From Raoultibacter phocaeensis (GTDB lineage: Bacteria; Actinomycetota; Coriobacteriia; Coriobacteriales; Eggerthellaceae): 64,000 bases of DNA. Positions 9,057-18,029 of the stretch are shown here, piece by piece (the stretch's first letter is position 1; each line of letters opens with the position of its first letter). Location of the stretch: assembly GCF_901411515.1 (NCBI RefSeq), contig NZ_CABDUX010000001.1, positions 1,302,001 through 1,366,000 of the forward strand, read 5' to 3'. Under the pieces are notes generated by a model. The model saw only the letters and a program-made list of their open reading frames with translations. It ran no database searches and was not told the origin of the DNA. Both the position numbers and the translations under genes were made by a program.

Positions 9057-9456
9057 ATTATCGATAAAAACCTTCCGCTGCGGATAGAACCGCCTCGCTG
9101 CGGATCGGCGGGGATGTCGACCCACGCCCGACCACGCCTTTTCGAGTCAATCGCCGAGCTTCCAAAAAAGGTTTTATCTTTTGGGCGGCGGGCGACGTCC
9201 GCCATCCAAAACCGGCAGACCGAAAGTTTCCCAGGCTCTCGCTTCGGGATCTTTTTCGGTTCGACGATTCAAGGAATGCCGTCGCGAACAGGTTCGAGCG
9301 AAGAAGCGTCGCCGAAAGCGCCGCGGCACAGTGATGCATGCAATGAGGAAAGCTTTATCGGACTAGAGCGGAAAAGCTGAGCGGCAGCTTATCAACCCCT
9401 ACAAAAAGCGTCGGCAATAAAGTATGCCATTCGCGATATTCAAGCTTCAATTGACC
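9057..9456. other. Intergenic stretch without recognised features
   Basis: About 400 bp between palindrome P2 and the surface-protein promoter. I see short GC-rich inverted words, but no gene with a start and ribosome site and no strong hairpin. It may contain distal regulatory sites for the surface protein. Confidence 0.5.
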
Positions 9457-9486
9457 TTGACAATTGTTGGGGGGGGGTGGCATTAT
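9457..9486 (+). promoter_or_regulatory. Promoter with G9 tract in spacer, likely phase-variable
   Basis: A consensus -35 TTGACA (9457-9462) and a -10-like CATTAT (9481-9486) are separated by 18 bp that contain nine consecutive Gs (9469-9477). Homopolymer length changes in a spacer alter promoter strength in several pathogens. Losing one G would give the optimal 17 bp. It sits directly ahead of the riboswitch and the surface-protein gene. Confidence 0.65.
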
Positions 9487-9524
9487 TGCGATTATATCTA
9501 TGACCTCGCAGGTCATGGAACGTG

Positions 9525-9605
9525 TCCGAACCATGCAAACCCGTCGAAAGGCGGCGGCGCAAAGCTATAGGGGCCCACCCGCGGAGGCGGCCAGCCAGTT
9601 GCAGG
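9525..9605 (+). promoter_or_regulatory. Cyclic di-GMP-I (GEMM-I) riboswitch aptamer
   Basis: The conserved GEMM-I features occur in order. These are TGCAAACC, a stem capped by a GAAA tetraloop (CGTCGAAAGGCG), GGCGCAAAGC, a GGGGCC strand, and GGCGGCCAGCCAGTTGC at the 3' side. A TGACC/GGTCA hairpin (9501-9515) lies just upstream. The aptamer is in the 5' leader of the giant surface protein, a usual target of this class in clostridia. A terminator hairpin follows at 9650, so the switch probably acts on transcription elongation. Whether it turns expression on or off is not evident. Confidence 0.88.
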
Positions 9606-9649
9606 TCTACGGAAGGTTCTCCCTTCGAATCGGACCCGTGCACCTCGCC

Positions 9650-9683
9650 GGCCGAATCCTCGCGATTCGGCCGTTTTGCGTTT
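9650..9683 (+). terminator. Leader terminator, riboswitch expression platform
   Basis: An 8-bp stem (GGCCGAAT, 9650-9657, with ATTCGGCC, 9665-9672) is followed by GTTTTGCGTTT. It lies between the c-di-GMP aptamer and the ribosome site of the surface-protein gene, the position expected of a regulated intrinsic terminator. Confidence 0.75.
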
Positions 9684-9717
9684 GGATGCCGGAACCGCAA
9701 GGGAAAGGAGTCGGGAA

Positions 9718-12700
9718 ATGGCAATGACCCAGCAAGCCTCAAGCACGACGAAGGAGGCGAGATCGAGAAAGCTGCTGTCGCTGTTCATGGCGCTGGTCAT
9801 GGCTGCGACGCTCATGATCCCCCAAGCGGCGTGGGCCGACGAGCCCGAGGGCGCGCCCGCCCAATCCGAGCAGGACCAGACGGCTCCCGTTGAAGGCACG
9901 GGCGACGTGGCGACCGGGACGACCGCGCCCGAGCAGCCGACTCAGCCCGAGCAGCAGCCGGCAGCGCCCGAGCAGCCACAGGCTCCGGCACCCGAACAGC
10001 AACAGGCTGTTCCCGAAGCCGAAGGCGAAGGCGGCAACGTGGCGGCACCCGTCTCGACGCTCGAAGCGCTCGACACCCTCCAGGTCGTCGGGCCCGTTCA
10101 GAGCGCCGATCCCGCCAAGCCCGACAACGAAAAGAAATTCTACAACGTGCTCTACGCGAACGGCAAGAACGTCGTCGTCGAGCCCGCAACCGAAGGGCTC
10201 AAGGTGACCGTCGACGGCACGGCGTACAGCTTCGCCAACAACTCGGCTTCGTACTTCAAGGGTGCGACCGACGGCCTGACCATCTTCGCGGGTGGGGACA
10301 GCGCTGCGACCGGCGATTCCTCGATCACCGTGAAAGGCGGCGCGAAGGTCGGCGCCATCTTCGCAGGCGGCAACAAGGCCGACTACGCGGGGACGGCGAC
10401 CGTCGTCGTCGAAGAGGGAGCCGAAGCCGGCACCATCTACGGCGGCGGCCTGACCCCCGCAGGCGACAAGACGGGCACCGCGAAGACCACCGCTTCGACC
10501 GTTACCGTAAACGGCAAGGCCGGCATCGTCTACGCCGGCGGCATGGCATCGGTCGGCCCGACGATTAACGAGGTCGTGACGTTCAGCGCGGACAAGCCTG
10601 CAGAAACCACCGCGAAGAACTTCGTCGGCTCCTCGAAGGTCACCATCAACGGCGAGGCGGCGTGCTACTTCGGCGGAAGCTACTCCTACGGCGGCGTCGG
10701 CACGGTCTCGTGCGAGCTGAACGGAACGCTCACCGGATCGTACAGCGCCATCGCGGGCACCAACGGCTTCCGCGGCGACGCGTCGATGACCGTCGGTGCG
10801 AACGGGAAGATCACTGGCCTCCTCTACATGTCGATGCGCGGCTACATCGGCGATACGAGCCTCGTTAACAACGGGAGCATCGGCGTTCTCACGCTCCTGC
10901 CCGATGGCGCAAACGTTTCCACCTACGGAAACACCGACGTGGTCAACGCGGGCACCATCGCGCGCGCCCACCTCGATTGCGGGTGCGGGAAGGAAGCGGT
11001 TTCGGGGAGCGCCGTCACCCCGTATCCCGAGACGATCACCGTAGACGGCACCGTGCGGATTCGCACCACGACGATCGACGAGAAAAACGGCAACGTTGAA
11101 AATACGGCCAAGACATCGACCCTCCCCGAGGGCACCGCGCTGTCGCTCTTGAACGGTGCTACGTACGACGGCTATTCGGTCATGATCGGCGAGAAGGGCT
11201 ATGCCGATTTCGCCGCCGCAGCTCAAGCGGCGCAAGCGGGCGACACGGTAACGCTTACTGTCGATCAAACGTCCGAACCCGTCACGTTTGCAAACAATGT
11301 GACCGTCGATCTCGGCGGCCACACGTTGACGATCGCGGGCGAATCGGCTGCTACCGCTTACGGCGTACAGTTCGCGGGGGAGGGCGAAAACGTTCTCAAG
11401 AACGGCACGCTTCTCGATGAGCGCAGCAACGGTAACCAGACGGCAGGTTGGAAGACCGTTCATGTAGCGAACAAGGCGAACCTCGCTACCCAAGATGTCG
11501 CCATCAAGGCTTATAAGCCCGATACGGCTTATAACTACAATTACCTGATTTATGCAGGCGGAAAAGACGACACGAATGCGAAAGCTCTCTCGCTTGGCGC
11601 GGGCACCGAGCTTTCAAACCTCGATAACGCGTCGAACACGAGCGAGACGTACGGTGCAGTCGGCATCTCGCTTATCGGAACGACCACGAACGCAGCAACA
11701 GTTGCCGACAAGGTCAAACTTACGATCGCAGAAGGCGTTTCTATCAATACGATGGGCTACGCCATTGCCGGAAACGGTACCTATCATGGAACCGAAATCA
11801 CCATCGACGGCGGCACGATCACCAGCACCGGCTCCGCCGCGATCTACCATCCGCAGGCTGGCACGCTGACGCTTAACGGCGGTACCCTCGAGGGTACGAC
11901 GGGCATCCAATTCTGCTCCGGCGAAGGTACGGTCAACACCGAGTTCCAGTTCAACGGCGGAACGGTCAAAGGCGTTGGCGTCGATGAGCGCGCAATCAAG
12001 ACAGGCGACGGACTCGTCAGCGACGGATCCGCGCTCTCGCTTGTGAACCGCGGCTATCCGGGTGGCACGCCTTCGATCACCATCAACGGCGGCACGTTCA
12101 CGTCGGCTAACAACGATGCGGTCCTCGCGTACACGTGGGAAAAAGGTGCGGGCGACGCGTACGAGGCGACCGAGTGGGCTCAGGCGGCGGAGAAAATCTC
12201 CATCACCGGCGGCACCTACTCGAGCGACGTGAGCGCGTACGTTGCCGAAGGCTATAACTGCACGCAAGACGATGACGCCTATACCGTTGCTGCTAAACCG
12301 ATGGTTGCCGAAATCGTCGGCGGCGATCAGTTTTCGAGCCTCGCAAAGGCGATCGATGCAGCAGGACCAACTGACACGGTGAAACTCCTCGACAACATTA
12401 CTCAGTCCGACGGCATCGAGATTTCCAAAGATGTTACGATCGATCTCGACGGCAAGACGTTTACGGTAACCGACGGCAGCAATATCAACAATCGCGGCAT
12501 CAAGCTTTTAAGCGGGCATCTGACTATTACAAACGGTACGATGGTCGCCGAAGGCGAGCCGACTGGCGTTCAGGCTTCCGATGCTTCTTCCGGTACCGGG
12601 TTGTACGGTACGCTCCGCTTGGAGGGCGGCACGCTCGACATGGAGAGCGTGACGCTCAAGAACGGAAGGCCGTGGGGGCTGAACGTCAAGCTCAGCGGTG

Positions 12701-15700
12701 CTGCGAGGGCGAACTTGACGAATGTCGTAATCGAATCAGAGTACGGTGGCGGCATCGAGGTGGCGCATCCCGAGGCGGAGGCAGTCCTTAACGATTGCGC
12801 GTTTACCCAAAAGCATTACTTCGATTGGACAAGCACCTGCGTAAGCGTGAGCAACGGCGGAAAAGCGATTGTCAACGGAGGAACGTACGTTTCCGATGGA
12901 TGGGCGCTGTATGTGTTTTCTTCGGGAGGCACGCTCGACGTAAACGACGGTACATTCCAGGGAGCTAAGGGCGTCCTTAAAGCAGACCTCGATGCGACAT
13001 CTTATCCTGAGGGCGCGGTTGTCGTTTCCCTTAAGGGAGGGGACTATACGGGCGCTATCGGCGAGGGCGGCAACGGTACGAACAAATCCATAGCTATCAC
13101 CGGTGGAACGTATACCGAGGACCCGGCAGCGTACGTTGCAGAAGGGTACGATTGCGCTGAGGCTGAAGGAAAGTTCCACGTTTCATCGCATAAAGTTGCG
13201 CAGGTTGGCGATACGGCCTACGAAACTCTCCAAGCAGCCTTCGATGCAGCGACCGAGGGCAAAACCGTCGTGCTGCTCGACAACGTCGATCTTGGGGCTA
13301 CGGCAGCAACCGTTGCGACGGGTGCTACGACGAATCTCGACCTAGCAGGTAAAAAGGTGACGGGTAGCGCCAAGCAGACGGTTCTTGTCCAAGGCGGGCT
13401 GACCATCACGGACTCCGCAACCAGCGGCACAATCGAAAACACCAATACGAGTGCGAACGCAGCCGTTTTCGTACCCGGGGGCAAAATTGTTCTCGAAAAG
13501 GGTTCCATTAACGGCGCAACGCGTGGCGTCTGGCTTTTCGGTCCAGCAGCCAGCCTTTCAATGACGGGAGGCAGCGTTGAGGGAGCGTCGAAGATCGGCG
13601 TACAGGTATCCGGCAAATCCGGAGCCGAAACTTCTGCAGTAATCTCCGGCGGCACCGTGGTCGGTGGCAAGCAGTCCATCGCCATCTACGGTTGCCAGGG
13701 TGCTGACGACAATACGCTTCCTGCCGCGAGCTATCCTGCGACTGTCGAGATCACGGGCAATGCGGTCATCGAGTCTCCCAATGGGGGAGCCGATTTGGCT
13801 GAAGCAACCGTTACGGTCTTTGGCAAAGGTGCTGTACTCGAGGTATCCGGCGGTACCGTTAAGCACGATTCGAAATTCGGGGCGATCAGCGGAAACGGAT
13901 TTGCCAAAAACTACGGCACGAGCATCGCCGTTTCCGGTGGCGTAATTCAGGCTACCGGACCCGACGGCCCCGCTGTCTATCATCCGCAGGTTGGCGAACT
14001 CACCATCACCGGTGGTGAAATCTCCGGCGCTACGGGCGTCGAAATGCGTGCAGGTACGCTTTATGCGTCCGACAATGCGACCATTCAGGGCTCCGGCGAG
14101 TTCAGCACCAAGAGCAACACAAACGGCGGCGCCACCAACGGCGTCGGCATCGCCGTAGCTCAGCACATCACCAAGCAGCCCGTCGAGGTGCATGTTTCGG
14201 CCGGCACCGTCTCGGGCGGCACGTACGCCTTCTACGAGGGCAACCCGGAAGGGAACGGCGCCGAGGACATCGCCAAGGTCTCCCTCGACATCGCGGGCGG
14301 ATCATTCTCCGCAACTTCGGAGGAAGCCGGCGCTGAAGCCGTCTACAGTGCGGACTGCACTGGCTTCATCACCGGCGGCTCCTACTCGAGCGATGTGACC
14401 GCGTACTGCGAAGGCGAATATCAGTGCGTGCAGGATGGCGACGTCTACAAGGTGAGCGAGAAACCCAAGGTCGCCGAAGTCAAAGGCATACAGTACGCCA
14501 ATCTCGACGCGGCGATTGTTGCAGCCGGGGACGGCGATACGGTGACGATGATCAACGATGCCGTGATCGACGCTTCGCAGATCAAGATGAACACCAAGGA
14601 CGACTCGCCGTTCTACGCCGAGGTCGACAGCAAGAGCATCACGCTCGACCTCGCGGGCAGGGCGATCACCTTCGATCAGTCGAAATGCGATATAACAAAC
14701 CGCGTTACGACGGCAGACGCGTTCACCGACGAGCGCGGCCTGATCTACATTGCCGCAGGTGCCGGCCTGACCGTGAAAGATAGCGGCGAAGGCGGAATCA
14801 TCAAGTCCACGTCTCCTGCGGGGGATACGTACTCGCTTCTGTCGCTCATCCAGAACTACGGCGTATTCACGATGGAAAGCGGAACGATCACGGGTGCCGA
14901 GCGAGTCTACTACCTCGCCACCATGTACGGCTCCGCCTCCCATACCACCATCGAAGGCGGCACGCTCGACAACCAGTGGGGCACTGAAACCGACGGGGGC
15001 ATCTGCCTCTCGGGCAACGGCACCACCACGTATGCGGGCTACCGGCTCGACATAACGGGCGGCACGCTCAAGGGCGGCGAGCAGACGCTGTACCTCCCGA
15101 GTGCGGGCACCACGAACATCTCCGGCACGCCTGTGCTCGAAGGTACCGGCCGCGCGATTGAAATAAGGGCTGGCCAGCTGACGATCGACGGCGGTACGTT
15201 CACTGCCACGGCTCCCCGCCTGCAGAACGCGACGGCCACCTCGGGCGGAACCGGTGCCTATACGGGCGCCATCGTCGCGGTCAAGCACAAGGGCACGAGC
15301 GACAAAGCATACAAGGGTGCCGTAAACGTGACGATCAACGGCGGCACGTTCACGAACGCCAACGGCGATGCGATCGCCGCGAAAAACGAGATCGTTGACC
15401 AAGCGATCGCAGCAGCCAACAACATCGAATTCACGATCGCCGGCGGTTACTTCTCTGGCGGCATCAACAACGGCAATCTCGTCGGTCCCAGCGCAGCGCA
15501 AGGCGTTGACAAGCTGAGCGTTTCGGGCGGCTACTTCACGGCCGATCCGAGCGCGTACCTTGCGGCCAAGAAGGTCGTGCTTCCAAGCGATACGGCCGGC
15601 TACCCGAACATGGTTGCAGAAAGCAAGGCTACGACCGATGCGAAACCAGTTGTGACCGAGCCGACCGTAACGGTCGATCCCGATGCAGATCTCGGTGACG

Positions 15701-17691
15701 AGACGGCGAAGCAAGAGATCGTCGACAAGGTCGCAGAAACGCAGGTTGAAGGCCTCAACGCGTACGCGAACGAAGCGGCCGAGAACCTGACGCAGACGAC
15801 GGTCGACAGTGCCAAGGAAGCGCTCAAGCAAGAGGTTTCCGTCGGCCAGACCGATACCATCACCGTCTTCGTCCAAACGTACGTGGAGATCAAGCCAAAG
15901 GCGTTTGTCGAAGATTCTGCGAGCAGCACCAAAGCGCTTACGGTCGACATCACGCCCAAGTCGCGCGTAGTGGCGTCGACGGCGACTGACGCCAAGGACA
16001 TCAAGACCGATAACACGGCTGGAGATAAGAACGCCGTCGTGGTCGACGAGCAGACGCTCAACGTGACCAGCTCCACGGTCATCTCCGTGCCGCTGCCCTC
16101 CGGTTTTGTCAACGCGACGACGGATCCTGTATTTGCGAAGCATCTTAAGAGCGCCGATCTCGCGTATGTGTATCAAGCGGTTGTAAGCGGCGATGCTACC
16201 GCCGGCTTTGCCGCCACGTTCACGAACCCCAACGGGTTCAGCGAGTTCACGCTTACCACCGCTGATGAAAGCGTTGCTTCGATCGGCGGGACCAACTACA
16301 CGACGTTGCAGGCTGCCGTTAACGCAGTAACCGACGGCCAGACCATCAAGCTCCTGAAGAACGCTGCGGGCGCGACCGTTTCCAAGGCCGTCTCGTTCAC
16401 GCTTGACGCGGGCGGCTTCACCCCCGGCGACATCGTAGCCGGTTCTGGGTTCGTGCTGGCGGTTGAGAACGGCCTCTACACGGTGACGGCGGTCGTCCCC
16501 GTAACCGGTGTCACGCTCGACAAGACGAACCTCGAGCTTACCGAGGGCGGCACTGCGACCCTCGTAGCAACGGTGGCGCCTGATAATGCAACCGACAAGA
16601 GGGTGACGTGGACGTCTTCCAACGAGGCAGCGGCCACGGTGTCGGCAAGCGGCGTAGTCACCGCCGTCAAGGCAGGTACGGCAACCATTACGGCGAAAGC
16701 CGGCGATAAGACGGCCACGTGCGCTGTCACCGTCAATGCCAAGGACGTGCCGAAGCCTCCCGCGCAGGCTTCGCGCCTCGGCGGTGCCGACCGCTACAAG
16801 ACGATGGCGCTCATCTCGCAGACCGCTTTCCCCGAAAACGGCTCCTGCTCGACGGTCATCGTCGCGCGCGGCGACAACTTCCCCGACGCTTTGGCCGCCG
16901 CAGGCCTCGCGGGCGTCACGGGCGGACAGGTGCTCCTCACCGAGACCGGTACGCTCACGGCCGAGACCAAGGCCGAGATCAAGCGCCTCGGGGCTCAGAA
17001 GGCCTACGTGATCGGCGACACCTACTCGGTCACGGCGCGCACGTTCAACGAGATCAAGGCAATCACTGGCAGTGCCGAGCGCCTCGGCGGAGCCGACCGC
17101 ATGGACACCGCCCTCAAGATCTACCAGGCGGGCAAGGGCGGCTGGGGAACGACGGCTATCGTGGCCACGGGCAAGAAGGCCGCCGACTCGCTTTCGGTGT
17201 CGCCGATATCCTACGCGGCGAAGGCTCCGATCTTCCTCGCCGACAACGACGGCAATTTGTCCGCCGCCGCACTCGATGCGATTGCGAAGGGCGGGTTCAC
17301 TAAGGTCCTCGTGCTCGGCGACAAGTACTCGGTGTCCAACTCCGCGTTCAACAAGGTGAAGGCGCTTGTCTCCAACACCGAGCGCATCGGCGGGGCCGAC
17401 CGCTACGAGACTTCGCGGCTCACGGCCCAGCAGGCTCTGAAGAACGGATTCGGCTGCGAAGTCGTCTCGCTTACGGCGGGCCGCGAGGGCAAGTATGCTG
17501 ACGCCCTCGTTGCCTCGTCGCTCAGCGGCAAGTCGTTCTCGGTGCTGCTGCTCGTCGATGACGGCGCGACCACGTGTATCGACAAGGTGCTTGCCCCCAA
17601 CAAGGCGCAGGTCGAGAACGCCTACGTTCTCGGCGACAAGTACACCGTGTCCAACGAGCTGTTCGCAGCCATCGAGAAGGCCGTCAAGTAG
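9718..17691 (+). CDS. Giant beta-helix surface protein with Ig-like and cell-wall-binding repeats
   Basis: The product is 2657 residues. A signal peptide (residues 1-40, cleaved after AWA) is followed by a Pro/Glu/Gln-rich linker (41-115). A very long beta-helix follows, rich in GG(T/S)-type turns, to about 1970. Five related blocks begin near 491, 864, 1158, 1586 and 2186 (pattern YxxLxxAxxAAxxGDTVxLL). The earlier ones end in GGTYSSDVSAYVAEGY-like caps. A bacterial Ig-like (BIG2) domain spans about 2260-2342, and three CW_binding_2 (PF04122) repeats (RLGGADRY, RLGGADRM, RIGGADRY) occupy 2353-2657. It is probably an adhesin or host-glycan-binding protein held non-covalently on the wall, as there is no LPXTG. 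AAAGGAG precedes the ATG by seven bases. Confidence 0.93.
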   Translation: MAMTQQASSTTKEARSRKLLSLFMALVMAATLMIPQAAWADEPEGAPAQSEQDQTAPVEGTGDVATGTTAPEQPTQPEQQPAAPEQPQAPAPEQQQAVPEAEGEGGNVAAPVSTLEALDTLQVVGPVQSADPAKPDNEKKFYNVLYANGKNVVVEPATEGLKVTVDGTAYSFANNSASYFKGATDGLTIFAGGDSAATGDSSITVKGGAKVGAIFAGGNKADYAGTATVVVEEGAEAGTIYGGGLTPAGDKTGTAKTTASTVTVNGKAGIVYAGGMASVGPTINEVVTFSADKPAETTAKNFVGSSKVTINGEAACYFGGSYSYGGVGTVSCELNGTLTGSYSAIAGTNGFRGDASMTVGANGKITGLLYMSMRGYIGDTSLVNNGSIGVLTLLPDGANVSTYGNTDVVNAGTIARAHLDCGCGKEAVSGSAVTPYPETITVDGTVRIRTTTIDEKNGNVENTAKTSTLPEGTALSLLNGATYDGYSVMIGEKGYADFAAAAQAAQAGDTVTLTVDQTSEPVTFANNVTVDLGGHTLTIAGESAATAYGVQFAGEGENVLKNGTLLDERSNGNQTAGWKTVHVANKANLATQDVAIKAYKPDTAYNYNYLIYAGGKDDTNAKALSLGAGTELSNLDNASNTSETYGAVGISLIGTTTNAATVADKVKLTIAEGVSINTMGYAIAGNGTYHGTEITIDGGTITSTGSAAIYHPQAGTLTLNGGTLEGTTGIQFCSGEGTVNTEFQFNGGTVKGVGVDERAIKTGDGLVSDGSALSLVNRGYPGGTPSITINGGTFTSANNDAVLAYTWEKGAGDAYEATEWAQAAEKISITGGTYSSDVSAYVAEGYNCTQDDDAYTVAAKPMVAEIVGGDQFSSLAKAIDAAGPTDTVKLLDNITQSDGIEISKDVTIDLDGKTFTVTDGSNINNRGIKLLSGHLTITNGTMVAEGEPTGVQASDASSGTGLYGTLRLEGGTLDMESVTLKNGRPWGLNVKLSGAARANLTNVVIESEYGGGIEVAHPEAEAVLNDCAFTQKHYFDWTSTCVSVSNGGKAIVNGGTYVSDGWALYVFSSGGTLDVNDGTFQGAKGVLKADLDATSYPEGAVVVSLKGGDYTGAIGEGGNGTNKSIAITGGTYTEDPAAYVAEGYDCAEAEGKFHVSSHKVAQVGDTAYETLQAAFDAATEGKTVVLLDNVDLGATAATVATGATTNLDLAGKKVTGSAKQTVLVQGGLTITDSATSGTIENTNTSANAAVFVPGGKIVLEKGSINGATRGVWLFGPAASLSMTGGSVEGASKIGVQVSGKSGAETSAVISGGTVVGGKQSIAIYGCQGADDNTLPAASYPATVEITGNAVIESPNGGADLAEATVTVFGKGAVLEVSGGTVKHDSKFGAISGNGFAKNYGTSIAVSGGVIQATGPDGPAVYHPQVGELTITGGEISGATGVEMRAGTLYASDNATIQGSGEFSTKSNTNGGATNGVGIAVAQHITKQPVEVHVSAGTVSGGTYAFYEGNPEGNGAEDIAKVSLDIAGGSFSATSEEAGAEAVYSADCTGFITGGSYSSDVTAYCEGEYQCVQDGDVYKVSEKPKVAEVKGIQYANLDAAIVAAGDGDTVTMINDAVIDASQIKMNTKDDSPFYAEVDSKSITLDLAGRAITFDQSKCDITNRVTTADAFTDERGLIYIAAGAGLTVKDSGEGGIIKSTSPAGDTYSLLSLIQNYGVFTMESGTITGAERVYYLATMYGSASHTTIEGGTLDNQWGTETDGGICLSGNGTTTYAGYRLDITGGTLKGGEQTLYLPSAGTTNISGTPVLEGTGRAIEIRAGQLTIDGGTFTATAPRLQNATATSGGTGAYTGAIVAVKHKGTSDKAYKGAVNVTINGGTFTNANGDAIAAKNEIVDQAIAAANNIEFTIAGGYFSGGINNGNLVGPSAAQGVDKLSVSGGYFTADPSAYLAAKKVVLPSDTAGYPNMVAESKATTDAKPVVTEPTVTVDPDADLGDETAKQEIVDKVAETQVEGLNAYANEAAENLTQTTVDSAKEALKQEVSVGQTDTITVFVQTYVEIKPKAFVEDSASSTKALTVDITPKSRVVASTATDAKDIKTDNTAGDKNAVVVDEQTLNVTSSTVISVPLPSGFVNATTDPVFAKHLKSADLAYVYQAVVSGDATAGFAATFTNPNGFSEFTLTTADESVASIGGTNYTTLQAAVNAVTDGQTIKLLKNAAGATVSKAVSFTLDAGGFTPGDIVAGSGFVLAVENGLYTVTAVVPVTGVTLDKTNLELTEGGTATLVATVAPDNATDKRVTWTSSNEAAATVSASGVVTAVKAGTATITAKAGDKTATCAVTVNAKDVPKPPAQASRLGGADRYKTMALISQTAFPENGSCSTVIVARGDNFPDALAAAGLAGVTGGQVLLTETGTLTAETKAEIKRLGAQKAYVIGDTYSVTARTFNEIKAITGSAERLGGADRMDTALKIYQAGKGGWGTTAIVATGKKAADSLSVSPISYAAKAPIFLADNDGNLSAAALDAIAKGGFTKVLVLGDKYSVSNSAFNKVKALVSNTERIGGADRYETSRLTAQQALKNGFGCEVVSLTAGREGKYADALVASSLSGKSFSVLLLVDDGATTCIDKVLAPNKAQVENAYVLGDKYTVSNELFAAIEKAVK

Positions 17692-17723
17692 TTAAAAGCG
17701 GGCAAGCCAGCCCGTCCGGCTCC

Positions 17724-17749
17724 GGGACCCCCGCTTCGGCGGGGGTCCC
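17724..17749 (+). terminator. Terminator of surface-protein gene
   Basis: A perfect 11-bp stem (GGGACCCCCGC) with a TTCG loop lies 33 bp after the stop codon. The T-run is weak, but stem strength and place support termination. The following 200 bp (17750-17958) show no gene. Confidence 0.8.
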
Positions 17750-17958
17750 TTCGGCGGTCGTACGGCCGCCTCTCACCCATTCCCGCACGGGATCCAAGTA
17801 CCGTGCGCTCTGCTTCACCGAAGAGGCCCGGGGACGACGGTTTCCGGGCCTCGGTTCTCTCGGGTAACGTAACGCTCGATGTATCGGAGCGTTCGCTCAT
17901 GGTGCCTTTTAGCCAAACCGTTCGCACCCATTCCCTAGAGCGTATGCACATATTTTTG

Positions 17959-18006
17959 CTTTACACCGTAAAGAAAGCACGCTATCATGCACTTTACACA
18001 GTAAAG
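17959..18006 (+). promoter_or_regulatory. Promoter flanked by two identical-type operators
   Basis: CTTTACACCGTAAAG (17959-17973) and CTTTACACAGTAAAG (17992-18006) are 15-bp inverted repeats with 6-bp arms, spaced 33 bp centre to centre (about three helical turns). A promoter is embedded in them: -35 TTTACA (17960-17965), a 17-bp spacer and -10 TATCAT (17983-17988). One site overlaps the -35 box and the other the start of transcription, the classical repressor layout. The regulator is unknown. No TetR- or MarR-type gene adjoins. Confidence 0.82.
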
Positions 18007-18029
18007 TAAACGCAACGCAAGGAGGAGCA

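Noticed and set aside
14302-16176. A long open frame (over 600 codons) on the minus strand of the surface-protein gene, and others at 9739-11493 and 4398-5768
   Set aside because: They are antisense to genes with clear domains. They arise from GC-rich codon bias, have no ribosome site, and read as Arg/His/Val/Ala-rich low-complexity protein.
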